Positions 52,359 through 60,584 of a DNA stretch of 64,000 bases are shown here, piece by piece. The notes below the pieces were generated by a model that did no database searches, was not told where the DNA came from, and saw only the letters and a program-made list of their open reading frames with translations. This DNA comes from Microbacteriaceae bacterium PS02070 (GTDB lineage Bacteria > Actinomycetota > Actinomycetes > Actinomycetales > Microbacteriaceae). The stretch lies in the NCBI GenBank assembly GCA_029959865.1, contig JASCPE010000001.1:620001-684000 (forward strand). The letters run 5' to 3'. Position 1 is the stretch's first letter. The number at the start of each line of letters is the position of its first letter. A program made the translations under genes and the position numbers.

Positions 52359-53978
52359 ATGCGCACGCCTTTGCCGACACCCGCCCCGGCCGCCGCGCCG
52401 GAGCAGGAGACGCCGCGCCGCACCGTGGCGGCATGGTCGCTGCCGGTGTGGGCGGCGGTGCTGGCATCCGCGGCCGCCGGCCTGCTGCTGGATCTCGCCT
52501 CCGCACCGGTGGGGTGGTGGCCGTTGACGTTCGTGAGTGTCACGGTCGCCCTGGTGGCCCTGATCGGCCGCAGCATCGGCGGGGCGCTGCTGGTCGGCAC
52601 TGTGTTCGGCGCCGTGTTCTACACGACCCATCTGGTGTGGGTGGGGGAGTTCCTCGGCCCGGTGCCGTGGCTTGCCCTCGCCGGGCTGGAAGCGGTCCTG
52701 TTCGGCGCGGGCGCGGTGCCGATCGCGCTCGCCTACCGGTGGACCGCCCGCTATCCGGCCCGCGGCCTCGTGCAGCTGCTCGCGGTACCGCCGCTGATCG
52801 GGGTTCTGTGGACGGCCCGTGAGGTGGTGATGGGTGCGTGGCCGTACTCCGGGTTCCCGTGGGCGCGCCTCGGGATGACCCAGGTGGGCGGCCCGCTCGC
52901 GGAGGCCGTGTCGTGGACGAGCGTGACCGGCCTGTCCCTGCTGATCGTCATTCTGTGCGCCTCTGTGGTGCAGTGGATCCGCGCCGGCGGCATCCGCTTC
53001 ATGCTCGGGTTGCACCCTGCTGTGAGCGTCGCCGCTCTCCTGGTGATAGCGCCGCAGTTCCCCACCGCGCCGGCCGGGGAGTTCCGCGTGGGATGGGTGC
53101 AGGGCAACGGCCCCACCGGGTACTTCGACGACAAGGTGCCCGGCGACGTCCTGGCCGCGCAGACCGCCGCCACGGTGCCGCTGTACGGGCAGCCGATGGA
53201 TCTGCTGGCCTGGCCGGAGGGCGGCGTCGACGCCGACCCGCTCAGTGATCCCGCCGCCGCCGAGGCGTTGGACCGGGTCGTGCGCTCGGCCGGGGCGCCG
53301 TTGCTGATGAACGCCGCCACCACCCGCGGCGACGATGTCTTCAACACGTCCCTGCTGTGGACCGCGGATCCCACGGGCCGGCAGTGGCACGACAAGGTCA
53401 ACCCGGTCCCGTTCGGCGAGTACGTGCCGGACCGGTGGTTCTACGAGCTGATCGTCCCCGACCTGGTGGGCTTGATCCAACGCGAATACACCCCCGGCAG
53501 CAACCCGCCGCTCGTGCAGGTCGGCGACGTCGGGGTGGGGTTGGCGATCTGCTTCGACGTGATCTACGACGCCGTGATCTGGGACGGTGCCCGCGCCGGC
53601 GCAGAGGTGTTCGTGTTCCAGACCAACAACGCCGACTTCCGCGGCACCGACGAGAACCTGCAGCAGCTCGCGTTCGCCCGGATGCGCGCCATCGAAACCG
53701 GCCGCGCGGTCGTCAACGTCTCCACGGTGGGCACCAGCCAGGTCATCACCCCGGACGGCACCACCGTCGACAGCATCGGCGTCGACACCGTTGACGCGTC
53801 GATCACCACCGTCCCGCTGCGCACCGGACTCACCCCGGCGGTGATCCTCGGTCCCTGGCTCACCGCTCTCATCGTCCTCGCTGCCGCCGGCGCTCTCACC
53901 GCGGCGGGGTTCTCCCACCGTGCCCGCACGCGTGCGGCCGCCGCAGATCGTTCGACTGATCCGGGGAGGCACCCATGA
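52359..53978 (+). CDS. lnt: Apolipoprotein N-acyltransferase
   Basis: Lnt adds the third acyl chain to the N-terminal Cys of lipoproteins. The 539-residue protein has an N-terminal set of membrane segments, a nitrilase-type domain and a final membrane segment (LGPWLTALIVLAAAGALTAAG). The catalytic triad is visible: E287 (WPEGG), K346 (HDKVNPVPFGEY) and C398 (AICFDV). It lies 3 bp after the CtaG gene. Placing Lnt beside LspA and a TlpA lipoprotein suggests dedicated lipoprotein processing. Confidence 0.93.
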   Translation: MRTPLPTPAPAAAPEQETPRRTVAAWSLPVWAAVLASAAAGLLLDLASAPVGWWPLTFVSVTVALVALIGRSIGGALLVGTVFGAVFYTTHLVWVGEFLGPVPWLALAGLEAVLFGAGAVPIALAYRWTARYPARGLVQLLAVPPLIGVLWTAREVVMGAWPYSGFPWARLGMTQVGGPLAEAVSWTSVTGLSLLIVILCASVVQWIRAGGIRFMLGLHPAVSVAALLVIAPQFPTAPAGEFRVGWVQGNGPTGYFDDKVPGDVLAAQTAATVPLYGQPMDLLAWPEGGVDADPLSDPAAAEALDRVVRSAGAPLLMNAATTRGDDVFNTSLLWTADPTGRQWHDKVNPVPFGEYVPDRWFYELIVPDLVGLIQREYTPGSNPPLVQVGDVGVGLAICFDVIYDAVIWDGARAGAEVFVFQTNNADFRGTDENLQQLAFARMRAIETGRAVVNVSTVGTSQVITPDGTTVDSIGVDTVDASITTVPLRTGLTPAVILGPWLTALIVLAAAGALTAAGFSHRARTRAAAADRSTDPGRHP

Positions 53979-54214
53979 ACACGCCACGGATGAGGCCTGC
54001 CGGAGGTCGACTGGCCTGGTCGCTGCGAACGCTGGCGACGGGCAGCGATCTCACCCTTCCTGGTGACCTGACGGCGGAGGAGTGTGGGTGCGCGCCCACG
54101 CCCGCGGAGAGCCGCGCATTCCGGGCCGGGGTGAGCCGGCGCACTCTGCTGACGGCGGGAACATTGAGCGCGGCCGTGGACTCGCTGGCCTGGCTGGAAG
54201 CGAACGCGGGCTGA
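53975..54214 (+). CDS. Short hypothetical protein ending in a Tat-like signal
   Basis: The 79-residue product overlaps lnt by 4 bp. It has a polar region with an EECGCAP motif, followed by SRRTLLTAGTLSAAVDSLAW, which looks like a twin-arginine signal sequence, and then stops. It resembles the front of a longer Tat-exported protein whose body is missing. It could be a truncation or a real small protein. Family not recognised. Confidence 0.5.
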   Translation: MNTPRMRPAGGRLAWSLRTLATGSDLTLPGDLTAEECGCAPTPAESRAFRAGVSRRTLLTAGTLSAAVDSLAWLEANAG

Positions 54215-54291
54215 CCGATGTGCACGGATCTACCGCGCCACCCCGCTCGCGGGCACCCCCTGACCGCAACGACGAAGAGGACGACCCTGCC

Positions 54292-55308
54292 ATGACCGGA
54301 ACCGACGCGCTCTCCCTCGACGGCATCTCACTGCTGCTGGTGTGGACGGCGATCGCCACCTACCTGCTCGCGTTCATCGCGTACACCATCGACCTGGCCG
54401 GGCGCTCCGTCCCCGCCAGCGTCCCGCAGCGGGAGCCGGTCCTGGCCGGCGCTACCGCACGGGCGGGCCAGCAGACGGACAACGCCCAGAGTGGGTCGGT
54501 GGACAGTGTTCGCACGCCGCCCGCGCAGCGTCAACGGCTGCTGTGGGCGCGGATCGGGACGTCGCTGACGGTCCTCGCGTTCCTGTTCCACCTGGCCGGC
54601 ACCATCCTGCGCGGCATCGCCGCGGAGCGGGTGCCGTGGGCGAACATGTACGAGTTCGCGCTGACCGGCACGGTCTTGATCGTGGCCGTCTACCTGCTGG
54701 TGCTGCGCCGCTACGACCTCCGCTTCCTCGGTGCGTTCCTGATCGGCATGGTGGTGCTGCTGCTGGGTGGCGCGACGGTCTCGTTCTACGTCGAGGTCGT
54801 TCCGCTGATGGATCCGCTCAAGAGCGTGTGGCTGGTCATCCACGTCTTCGTCGCGTCCCTGGCCACCGCCCTGTTCGCGATCGCCTGCGGCATCTCCATC
54901 ACCCAGCTCCTGCAGGCCCGCCGGGAGCGCCGCACCCGAGCATCCTCGGACACTGCCCGCGCCGACGGTCTTGGGTTTCTGCGCACTCTGCCCGCCGCCG
55001 ACGTGCTCGAGTCCCTCGCGTACCGGTTCGCGATCGTGGGGTTCGTGTTCTGGACGTTCACCCTGATCGCCGGCGCGATCTGGGCCAACGACTCCTGGGG
55101 TCGCTACTGGGGCTTCGATGTCAAGGAGGTGTGGACGTTCGTGATCTGGGTGCTCTACGCCGGCTACATCCACGCCCGCGCGACCCGCGGCTGGCGCGGC
55201 ACCCGCTCCGCCTGGCTGTCCATCATCGGGTTCGTCGCGGTGCTGTTCAACTTCACGATCGTGAACATGTTCTTCCAGGGCCTCCACTCCTACTCCGGGC
55301 TCACATGA
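54292..55308 (+). CDS. ccsB: Cytochrome c biogenesis protein CcsB/ResC (CcsA family)
   Basis: This 338-residue polytopic protein is the heme-binding half of the ResB-ResC synthetase. It has eight or so membrane segments. The tryptophan-rich WWD-type motif reads WGRYWGFDVKEVW (near residue 270), with Phe where Trp is usual. MYEFALTG and conserved His residues (LLFHLAG-like and WLVIHVF) are seen. The ATG at 54292 is separated from the 79-residue gene by 77 bp, so it may have its own ribosome binding region. Confidence 0.92.
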   Translation: MTGTDALSLDGISLLLVWTAIATYLLAFIAYTIDLAGRSVPASVPQREPVLAGATARAGQQTDNAQSGSVDSVRTPPAQRQRLLWARIGTSLTVLAFLFHLAGTILRGIAAERVPWANMYEFALTGTVLIVAVYLLVLRRYDLRFLGAFLIGMVVLLLGGATVSFYVEVVPLMDPLKSVWLVIHVFVASLATALFAIACGISITQLLQARRERRTRASSDTARADGLGFLRTLPAADVLESLAYRFAIVGFVFWTFTLIAGAIWANDSWGRYWGFDVKEVWTFVIWVLYAGYIHARATRGWRGTRSAWLSIIGFVAVLFNFTIVNMFFQGLHSYSGLT

Positions 55309-55354
55309 CCCCGCACCCCTGCCCCGCCCTCTTGCCCGAGCCGAAAGCACGCAC

Positions 55355-55441
55355 ATGACCCCGATACTCTCGATTCCCGCCACCACGGGTGCGGATGCCA
55401 CTGAACGCGGACAGCGGTCACTCCGACCGCGACAGGAATGA
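55355..55441 (+). CDS. Possible 28-residue coupled peptide before copD
   Basis: A 28-codon frame (MTPILSIPATTGADATERG, then basic residues) ends in a TGA that overlaps the ATG of the CopD-CtaG gene. It may serve translational coupling. It has no ribosome binding site stronger than AAGCACGC and no recognised relatives. Confidence 0.25.
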   Translation: MTPILSIPATTGADATERGQRSLRPRQE

Positions 55442-57417
55442 CTCCTCGCGTCTTGCGGGTCGCAGGGCCTGCGATCCTCGGCGGGGTCGCACTCATCGCC
55501 TTGGTCGGGGCGTTGTGGTTCGGTGGGGGTGCTGCGCAGATCCCACTCGGCGACGCCGGCCCTGTTGTGCGCTGGGGGCTTCCGGTCACGAAACTGGTCG
55601 TGAATCTCGCCGCCGCGGGCATGGTCGGTGTGCTCGTGACCGCCTTGTTCACGCTGCGGGCCGGTGAGCGCGAGTTCGACGTCGCCCTCGATACCGCGTC
55701 GATCTCTGCAGCCCTGTTCACCGTGGCCGCGGGCGCGACCGGGTTCCTCACGCTTCTCAGCGTGTTCAACCCGGCCATCGACGCAGGCCCCCAGTTCGGT
55801 GCCCAGCTCGGCCGGTTCCTCGTCGAGCTCGAGGTCGGCAGGACATGGCTGATCACGACGGTCGCCGGCGCCGCCCTCACCGTCCTGACATTCGCCGTGC
55901 GGTCCTGGGTCGGGACGCTTCTGGTCGCCCTGGTGGCGGTGGCCTCGCTCGTGCCGATGGGCACGCAGGGGCACTCCGGCGATGACGCCTTCCACCACGA
56001 GGCGATGATGGCGCTCATCCTGCACATCATCGGCGCCGCGGTGTGGCTCGGCGGGCTCCTGCTGCTCATCGCCGTCCGTCCAGCCCTCGACCGTCGCCGC
56101 ATCCCCGATCTCGTCGCCCGCTACTCGAGCATCGCTCTGGCCGCGTTCGTGCTCGTCGCCGTGTCCGGCACGGTGCGCGCCGCCATCGGCCTGCAGGAGT
56201 GGTCCGATCTGCTCTCGCCCTATGGCGCGATCTTGGGCATCAAGGTCGTCGCGCTCGTCGGCCTCGGCCTCTTCGGGGCGTGGTACCGCACCCGCCTGAT
56301 CGGCAGGATGCGCAGCTCCGACGCGGCATCCCGCCCTTTCTGGATGCTCATCGCGTTCGAGCTGGCACTGATGGGTGTGGCCAGCGGCGCCGCCGCAGCG
56401 CTGGCCCGCACTCCGCCACCGAACCCGGCCCCGCTTCCCGAGATCCCCTCGCCGGCAGAACGCCTCACCGGTGCCCCGCTGCCCCCGGAGCTCACGATCG
56501 AACGGTGGGTCACCGCGTGGAACGTGGACATGTTGTGGGCGGTGCTCGCCGGGTTCGCGATCTTCTTCTATCTCGCCGGGGTGTGGCGGCTGCGCCGGCG
56601 CGGCGACGCGTGGCCTGTGTATCGCACGATCATGTGGGTCGCCGGCATGGTGCTGCTGGTCTGGGTCACCGGCGGCGTCGTCAACGTCTACCAGGACTAC
56701 CTGTTCAGCATGCACATGGTGGGGCACATGCTGCTCACGATGGCGATCCCGGTGCTGCTGGTCGCCGGCGCCCCGGTGACCCTCGCCGCCCGGGCGATCC
56801 GCAAACGCGACGACGGCACCCGCGGCGGGCGGGAGTGGATCCTGTGGGCGGTGCATTCGCCCGTCGCCCGCATCCTGACGAACCCGTTCGTCGCGGCCGC
56901 CCTGTTCATCGGCTCACTGTGGGTGTTCTATTACACCGACCTGTTCCGCTGGTCGCTGTACGACCACCTCGGCCACCAGTGGATGATCGCGCACTTCCTC
57001 ATCACCGGCTACCTGTTCGCGCTCTCCCTGATCGGCATCGACCCGGTGCCGTGGCGGCTTCCCTACGCCGGCAGGCTGCTGCTGCTCATCGGTGTGATGG
57101 CGATGCACGCGTTCTTCGGCATCGCCATCATGATGCAGTCGGGGCTGATGGTCGCCGACTGGTTCGGGTCGATGGGTCGCACCTGGGGTGTCACACCGCT
57201 CGAGGATCAGTACACCGGCGGCGGTATCGCGTGGTCGATCGGTGAGATCCCCACCCTGATCCTCGCGATCACGGTCGCGATTCAGTGGAGTCGCAGCGAC
57301 GACCGCGAGACCAAGCGGCGAGACCGGCACGCCGACCGCACCGGCGAAGCCGAGCTCGAGGCCTACAACGCACGCCTCACCGAGCTCGCCGACCGCGATG
57401 CTCGCAGCCGCAGATAG
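55438..57417 (+). CDS. CopD-CtaG fusion: copper transport/cytochrome oxidase assembly
   Basis: The 659-residue membrane protein joins an N-terminal CopD-type copper-transport half (about residues 1-310; HHEAMMALILHIIGAAVWLGG) to a C-terminal caa3_CtaG half (about 360-640; FSMHMVGHMLLTMAIPVLLVAGAPV and AMHAFFGIAIMMQSGLM). The conserved histidines in both halves are likely copper ligands. The tail ELEAYNARLTEL repeats the ending of the separate CtaG at 51414. CopC at 46457 is the likely donor. It is 129 bp after ccsB. Confidence 0.93.
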   Translation: MTPRVLRVAGPAILGGVALIALVGALWFGGGAAQIPLGDAGPVVRWGLPVTKLVVNLAAAGMVGVLVTALFTLRAGEREFDVALDTASISAALFTVAAGATGFLTLLSVFNPAIDAGPQFGAQLGRFLVELEVGRTWLITTVAGAALTVLTFAVRSWVGTLLVALVAVASLVPMGTQGHSGDDAFHHEAMMALILHIIGAAVWLGGLLLLIAVRPALDRRRIPDLVARYSSIALAAFVLVAVSGTVRAAIGLQEWSDLLSPYGAILGIKVVALVGLGLFGAWYRTRLIGRMRSSDAASRPFWMLIAFELALMGVASGAAAALARTPPPNPAPLPEIPSPAERLTGAPLPPELTIERWVTAWNVDMLWAVLAGFAIFFYLAGVWRLRRRGDAWPVYRTIMWVAGMVLLVWVTGGVVNVYQDYLFSMHMVGHMLLTMAIPVLLVAGAPVTLAARAIRKRDDGTRGGREWILWAVHSPVARILTNPFVAAALFIGSLWVFYYTDLFRWSLYDHLGHQWMIAHFLITGYLFALSLIGIDPVPWRLPYAGRLLLLIGVMAMHAFFGIAIMMQSGLMVADWFGSMGRTWGVTPLEDQYTGGGIAWSIGEIPTLILAITVAIQWSRSDDRETKRRDRHADRTGEAELEAYNARLTELADRDARSRR

Positions 57418-57427
57418 GGCGCACTAC

Positions 57428-57823
57428 GTGACGACGAAAGAGGAGCTCGCCGACCGCTACGGTCGGGGACCGCGGCCCATCCGCCGCCGCGTGTTCTGGG
57501 TCACCGTCGCGACGGCGGCAATCCTGTCTGTCGCCGGGCTTTCGTGGCTGACTGTCTCGAACTCGCTCGACGACGTCGGATTCGACGAGACCGGATACGA
57601 GCTGGTCGATGCGCGCACCGTGACCGTATCCTTCCAAGCCACGCCACCCGCTGGGACGTCGTTCGCATGCGCGGTGCAGGCATTGGATGAGGACTTCGGC
57701 ATCGTCGGTTGGCGGGTCATCGAGTACCCCGCGTCCGAGGAGATCACACGAGCACTCGTGGAGACCATCCCGACCGTCGCGCAGGCAACGACCGGCACCG
57801 TGCAATCCTGCTGGGCCACATAG
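57428..57823 (+). CDS. DUF4307 domain protein
   Basis: The 131-residue protein starts at GTG 57428 (MTTKEELADRYG). It has a single membrane segment (VFWVTVATAAILSVAGLSWL) and an extracytoplasmic domain with RTVTVSFQATPPAGTSFACAVQALDEDFGIVGWRVI, which is characteristic of DUF4307. Function unknown. In many actinobacteria a DUF4307 gene is part of the core genome; here it closes the rightward redox run 10 bp after the CopD-CtaG gene. Confidence 0.85.
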   Translation: MTTKEELADRYGRGPRPIRRRVFWVTVATAAILSVAGLSWLTVSNSLDDVGFDETGYELVDARTVTVSFQATPPAGTSFACAVQALDEDFGIVGWRVIEYPASEEITRALVETIPTVAQATTGTVQSCWAT

Positions 57824-57862
57824 CCGCGCAAGGGAGGCCGTCGCCTGCGCCGGCTGAGTCTC

Positions 57863-59899
57863 TCAAGCGGTGGGCCTGTCTTCGTGGTCGATGCCGTGGT
57901 GCTCTTTGCCGCGCTCGAAGTTGAGCAGGCGGAGTGCGTTGCCGACGACGATCAGGGTGGAGCCTTCGTGGATGAGTACGACCGCGCCGATGTTCAGGCC
58001 GAGGAAGGTGGCGAGGATGAGGAACGCGACGATCGCGAGGCTGGCGATGAGGTTCTGCCGGATGATGCGGCTGGTGGCGCGGCTGAGCCGCACGGCGAAC
58101 GGGACGCGGCCGAGGTCGTCGCTCATCAGCGCGATGTCGCAGGTTTCCAACGCGACGGTGGAGCCGGCGGCGCCCATCGCGATGCCGACGTCGGCGCGGG
58201 CCATCGCGGGGGCGTCGTTGACGCCGTCGCCGACCATCGCGATCGGTCGGTGGGTTTCGGCGAGGCGGGTGATCTGAGCGACTTTGTCCTCGGGGAGCAG
58301 TTCGCCGATCGCGGTGTCGACGCCGACTTCCCGGCCGACCGCGTCGGCGACGCGCTGGTTGTCGCCGGAGATCATCACGAGCTGCCCCACGTTCGCGCCC
58401 CGGAGCGCGCTGAGCACCTGGGCGGACTCCGCGCGGGACGCATCCATCACGCCGACGATGCCGAGGAACCGGTCGCCACGGCGGATGATCATCAGCGTCT
58501 GCCCGGAGTCCCGCGCCTGCGTGTACGCGTCGGCGAGCGTGCCGGTCAGCGCGAGTTGCTGCTCGTCGAACATGCGCAGGTTGCCGACGTCGACCCGCTC
58601 GCCGTCGATCGTCGCCGTGACGCCACGCCCGACGACCGCGTTCAGGTCTGTCGCGGTGAGGCGCTCGGCCTGGGGGACGCGGGGCTCGAGGTCGCGGACG
58701 ATCGCCTCGGCCAGCGGGTGATCGCTGAGCGCTTCGACAGCGACCAGAGTGCGGATCAGCTCGGACTCGGGCACGTCGGCGGCGGGGGTGACGGACGTCA
58801 CCCGGGGGGCACCCCAGGTCAGGGTGCCGGTCTTGTCGAACGCCATCGCCTTGACCCGCCCGAGCGTCTCGAGCGGGGCGCCGCCCTTGACGAGCACCCC
58901 GGCACGCGCAGCACGGGCGACCCCTGCCAGCACCGCGGCCGGGGTTGCGATCGCGAGCGCGCAGGGGCTGGCGGCGACGAGCACGGTCATGGCGAGGTAG
59001 AACGCGTCGGGGAACGGTTGCGCGAACGCGAGCCAGGAGATCAGGAGGGTGACGGCGACCCCGAGGATCACGGCGGGCACGTACCAACGCTGGAACCGGT
59101 CGATGAACTGCTGTGTGGGGGAGGCGGCCTGGTCGGCGGAGCGGACGAGCTCGACGACCTTGCTGAGCGTCGAGTCCGCGGAGGTCGCGGTGACCTCGAC
59201 CTCGAGCACGCCGGACCCGTTCACGGTGCCGGCGAACACACGGTTGGCGGCGGGCAGGGTGTCGACGGTGCGCATCGCCCGCTCCGGGTCGGCCACCGGC
59301 TCCTTCTCCACCGGAATCGACTCCCCGGTGACCGCGGACTGATCCACCGCGGACACCCCGGAGATCACGAACCCGTCTGAGGGAATGCGGGAGTTCGGGC
59401 GGATGACGACGATGTCCCCGACGACGATCTCCTCCACCGGCACCTCCACCGGCTCGTCCCCGCCGCGGCGCACCAGGGCGCTGCGGGGAGCGAGCTCGGC
59501 CAGGGACTCGATGGACTTGCTGGCACGGCTGAGGGCGTATTCCTCGAGCGCGTGGCCGAGGCTGAACAGGAACAGCAGCACCGCCCCTTCCGCCCACCGG
59601 CCGATGAGGGCGGCGCCGATCGCGGCCACCAGCATGAGGAAGTCGACCTCGAACTTCCCTCGCATCGTCGAGGCGATCGCGGTGCGGAACGTGAAGAACC
59701 CACCGAAGAAGTAGGTGGCGAGGAAGAACACCAACGGCCACCCGACCATCGGCAGCCCCAACGCGAACTCGGCGATCATCCCGCCGGCGTAGGTCACGCC
59801 CGCGGCGATCGCGAACCACAGCTCCCACCGGGCCGAACCGTGGGAATGGTCGTGCGTCTCCGCAGCGGGCGCGGTAGTCGTCGGGGAAGAAGCAGTCAT
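57863..59899 (-). CDS. P1B-4-type heavy-metal ATPase (Zn/Co/Cd export)
   Basis: The 678-residue transporter begins with a short His-rich tail (ETHDHSHGS) and no HMA domain. It carries TGES, the membrane SPC motif, DKTGTLT, GDGVNDAPAM, and in the last transmembrane region HEGST. SPC plus HEG(G/S)T is the signature of P1B-4 ATPases, which export Co, Zn or Fe(II). The ATG at 59899 is preferred over an upstream start in AT-rich DNA. It converges on DUF4307 and diverges from an ArsR gene whose ligands suit zinc or cobalt. Confidence 0.93.
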   Translation of the reverse strand: MTASSPTTTAPAAETHDHSHGSARWELWFAIAAGVTYAGGMIAEFALGLPMVGWPLVFFLATYFFGGFFTFRTAIASTMRGKFEVDFLMLVAAIGAALIGRWAEGAVLLFLFSLGHALEEYALSRASKSIESLAELAPRSALVRRGGDEPVEVPVEEIVVGDIVVIRPNSRIPSDGFVISGVSAVDQSAVTGESIPVEKEPVADPERAMRTVDTLPAANRVFAGTVNGSGVLEVEVTATSADSTLSKVVELVRSADQAASPTQQFIDRFQRWYVPAVILGVAVTLLISWLAFAQPFPDAFYLAMTVLVAASPCALAIATPAAVLAGVARAARAGVLVKGGAPLETLGRVKAMAFDKTGTLTWGAPRVTSVTPAADVPESELIRTLVAVEALSDHPLAEAIVRDLEPRVPQAERLTATDLNAVVGRGVTATIDGERVDVGNLRMFDEQQLALTGTLADAYTQARDSGQTLMIIRRGDRFLGIVGVMDASRAESAQVLSALRGANVGQLVMISGDNQRVADAVGREVGVDTAIGELLPEDKVAQITRLAETHRPIAMVGDGVNDAPAMARADVGIAMGAAGSTVALETCDIALMSDDLGRVPFAVRLSRATSRIIRQNLIASLAIVAFLILATFLGLNIGAVVLIHEGSTLIVVGNALRLLNFERGKEHHGIDHEDRPTA

Positions 59900-59968
59900 G
59901 CGACCAGGATACATCACAAGATCATGATATATTGTAGTTGTGAATGATTATCGTGGTCGGAGGGCACA
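59900..59968. promoter_or_regulatory. Divergent AT-rich operator/promoter region
   Basis: This 69-bp gap between the ATPase and arsR genes is unusually AT-rich. It contains the palindrome ATCATGAT near 59934-59941 followed by ATATTG and AATGATTAT, which resemble ArsR-family half-sites. TCGGAGGG precedes the arsR ATG. Binding of the adjacent repressor here is inferred. Confidence 0.6.
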
Positions 59969-60310
59969 ATGGTGAGCATGGCCGGTACTGAGACGCGTCG
60001 GGAAGCAGGCACCCTGTCCGTAGCGGATGCTGAGCGTCTCGCCGAGATCATGCAGGCACTGGCGTCACCTGTGCGGCTGCGCATTCTGAGCGCGCTGAGT
60101 GTTCAGCCGAGCACCGTGACCGACCTCAGCGAACAGCTGCACATCGGACAGACGACCACATCGAACCATTTGCGGCTGCTGCGGCATCTGAGCCTGGTCC
60201 TTGGCACGCGCGACGGCCGGCACATCCACTACTCGCTCTTCGACGACCACGTCTCCGAACTGCTCGAGGAGGCCATCGGGCACCTCGAGCATCTGCCCGG
60301 CGGAGGATGA
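59969..60310 (+). CDS. CzrA/NmtR-type ArsR metal sensor
   Basis: The 113-residue winged-helix repressor has the recognition region QLHIGQTTTSNHLRLLRHLSLV. Its C-terminal helix DDHVSELLEEAIGHLEH has ligand spacing D-x-H-(10)-H-xx-H. This is the alpha-5 site of CzrA (D84, H86, H97, H100) and NmtR, which sense zinc, cobalt or nickel. No Cys site is present. It probably represses the divergent P1B-4 ATPase gene and itself. Confidence 0.92.
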   Translation: MVSMAGTETRREAGTLSVADAERLAEIMQALASPVRLRILSALSVQPSTVTDLSEQLHIGQTTTSNHLRLLRHLSLVLGTRDGRHIHYSLFDDHVSELLEEAIGHLEHLPGGG

Positions 60311-60584
60311 CGCCTGCCGGAGCTCCCCGATTGACGAGAGTATTCCCGTTCACGTCGGGGGGCGCTGCTGCGGCCGGGGAGAGCGCGTCGCTGCCGGTTC
60401 GGACACGCTGCATGGTGTGTAGCCGATCGCCGCGACGGCCATGAGCTCTTGTAAGAATCCGCCACTACTCGCGGAATCCTGAACCCGAAACCCCAGCCAA
60501 CTACCGTGGAATCGCGGCATTCCTCGCCATCTCGAGCGGGAACCTACACATCGGCGATCTCGTGCCTCTGGTGGCGTTGACGGA
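60311..60584. other. Non-coding junction between arsR and drmC
   Basis: No gene is visible in these 274 bp. The minus strand holds the second copy of the 13-bp sequence found at the other end of the island. The stretch from 60440 to 60545 reads like a degraded coding or transposon-end sequence but cannot be identified. Confidence 0.5.
60452..60464 (-). repeat. Right copy of 13-bp flanking repeat
   Basis: TAAGAATCCGCCA is the exact reverse complement of TGGCGGATTCTTA at 40015-40027, 20.4 kb away. See the left copy. Confidence 0.55.

Noticed and set aside
54328..56856. An 842-codon open frame on the minus strand
   Set aside because: It is antisense to ccsB and copD-ctaG, which show clear membrane proteins; its product is rich in Arg, His, Gln and Glu, typical of shadow frames.
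40015..60464. Calling the metal island a defined transposon or integrative element
   Set aside because: Only a short inverted match and local repeats support it; no transposase, integrase, target duplication or tRNA attachment site is visible.
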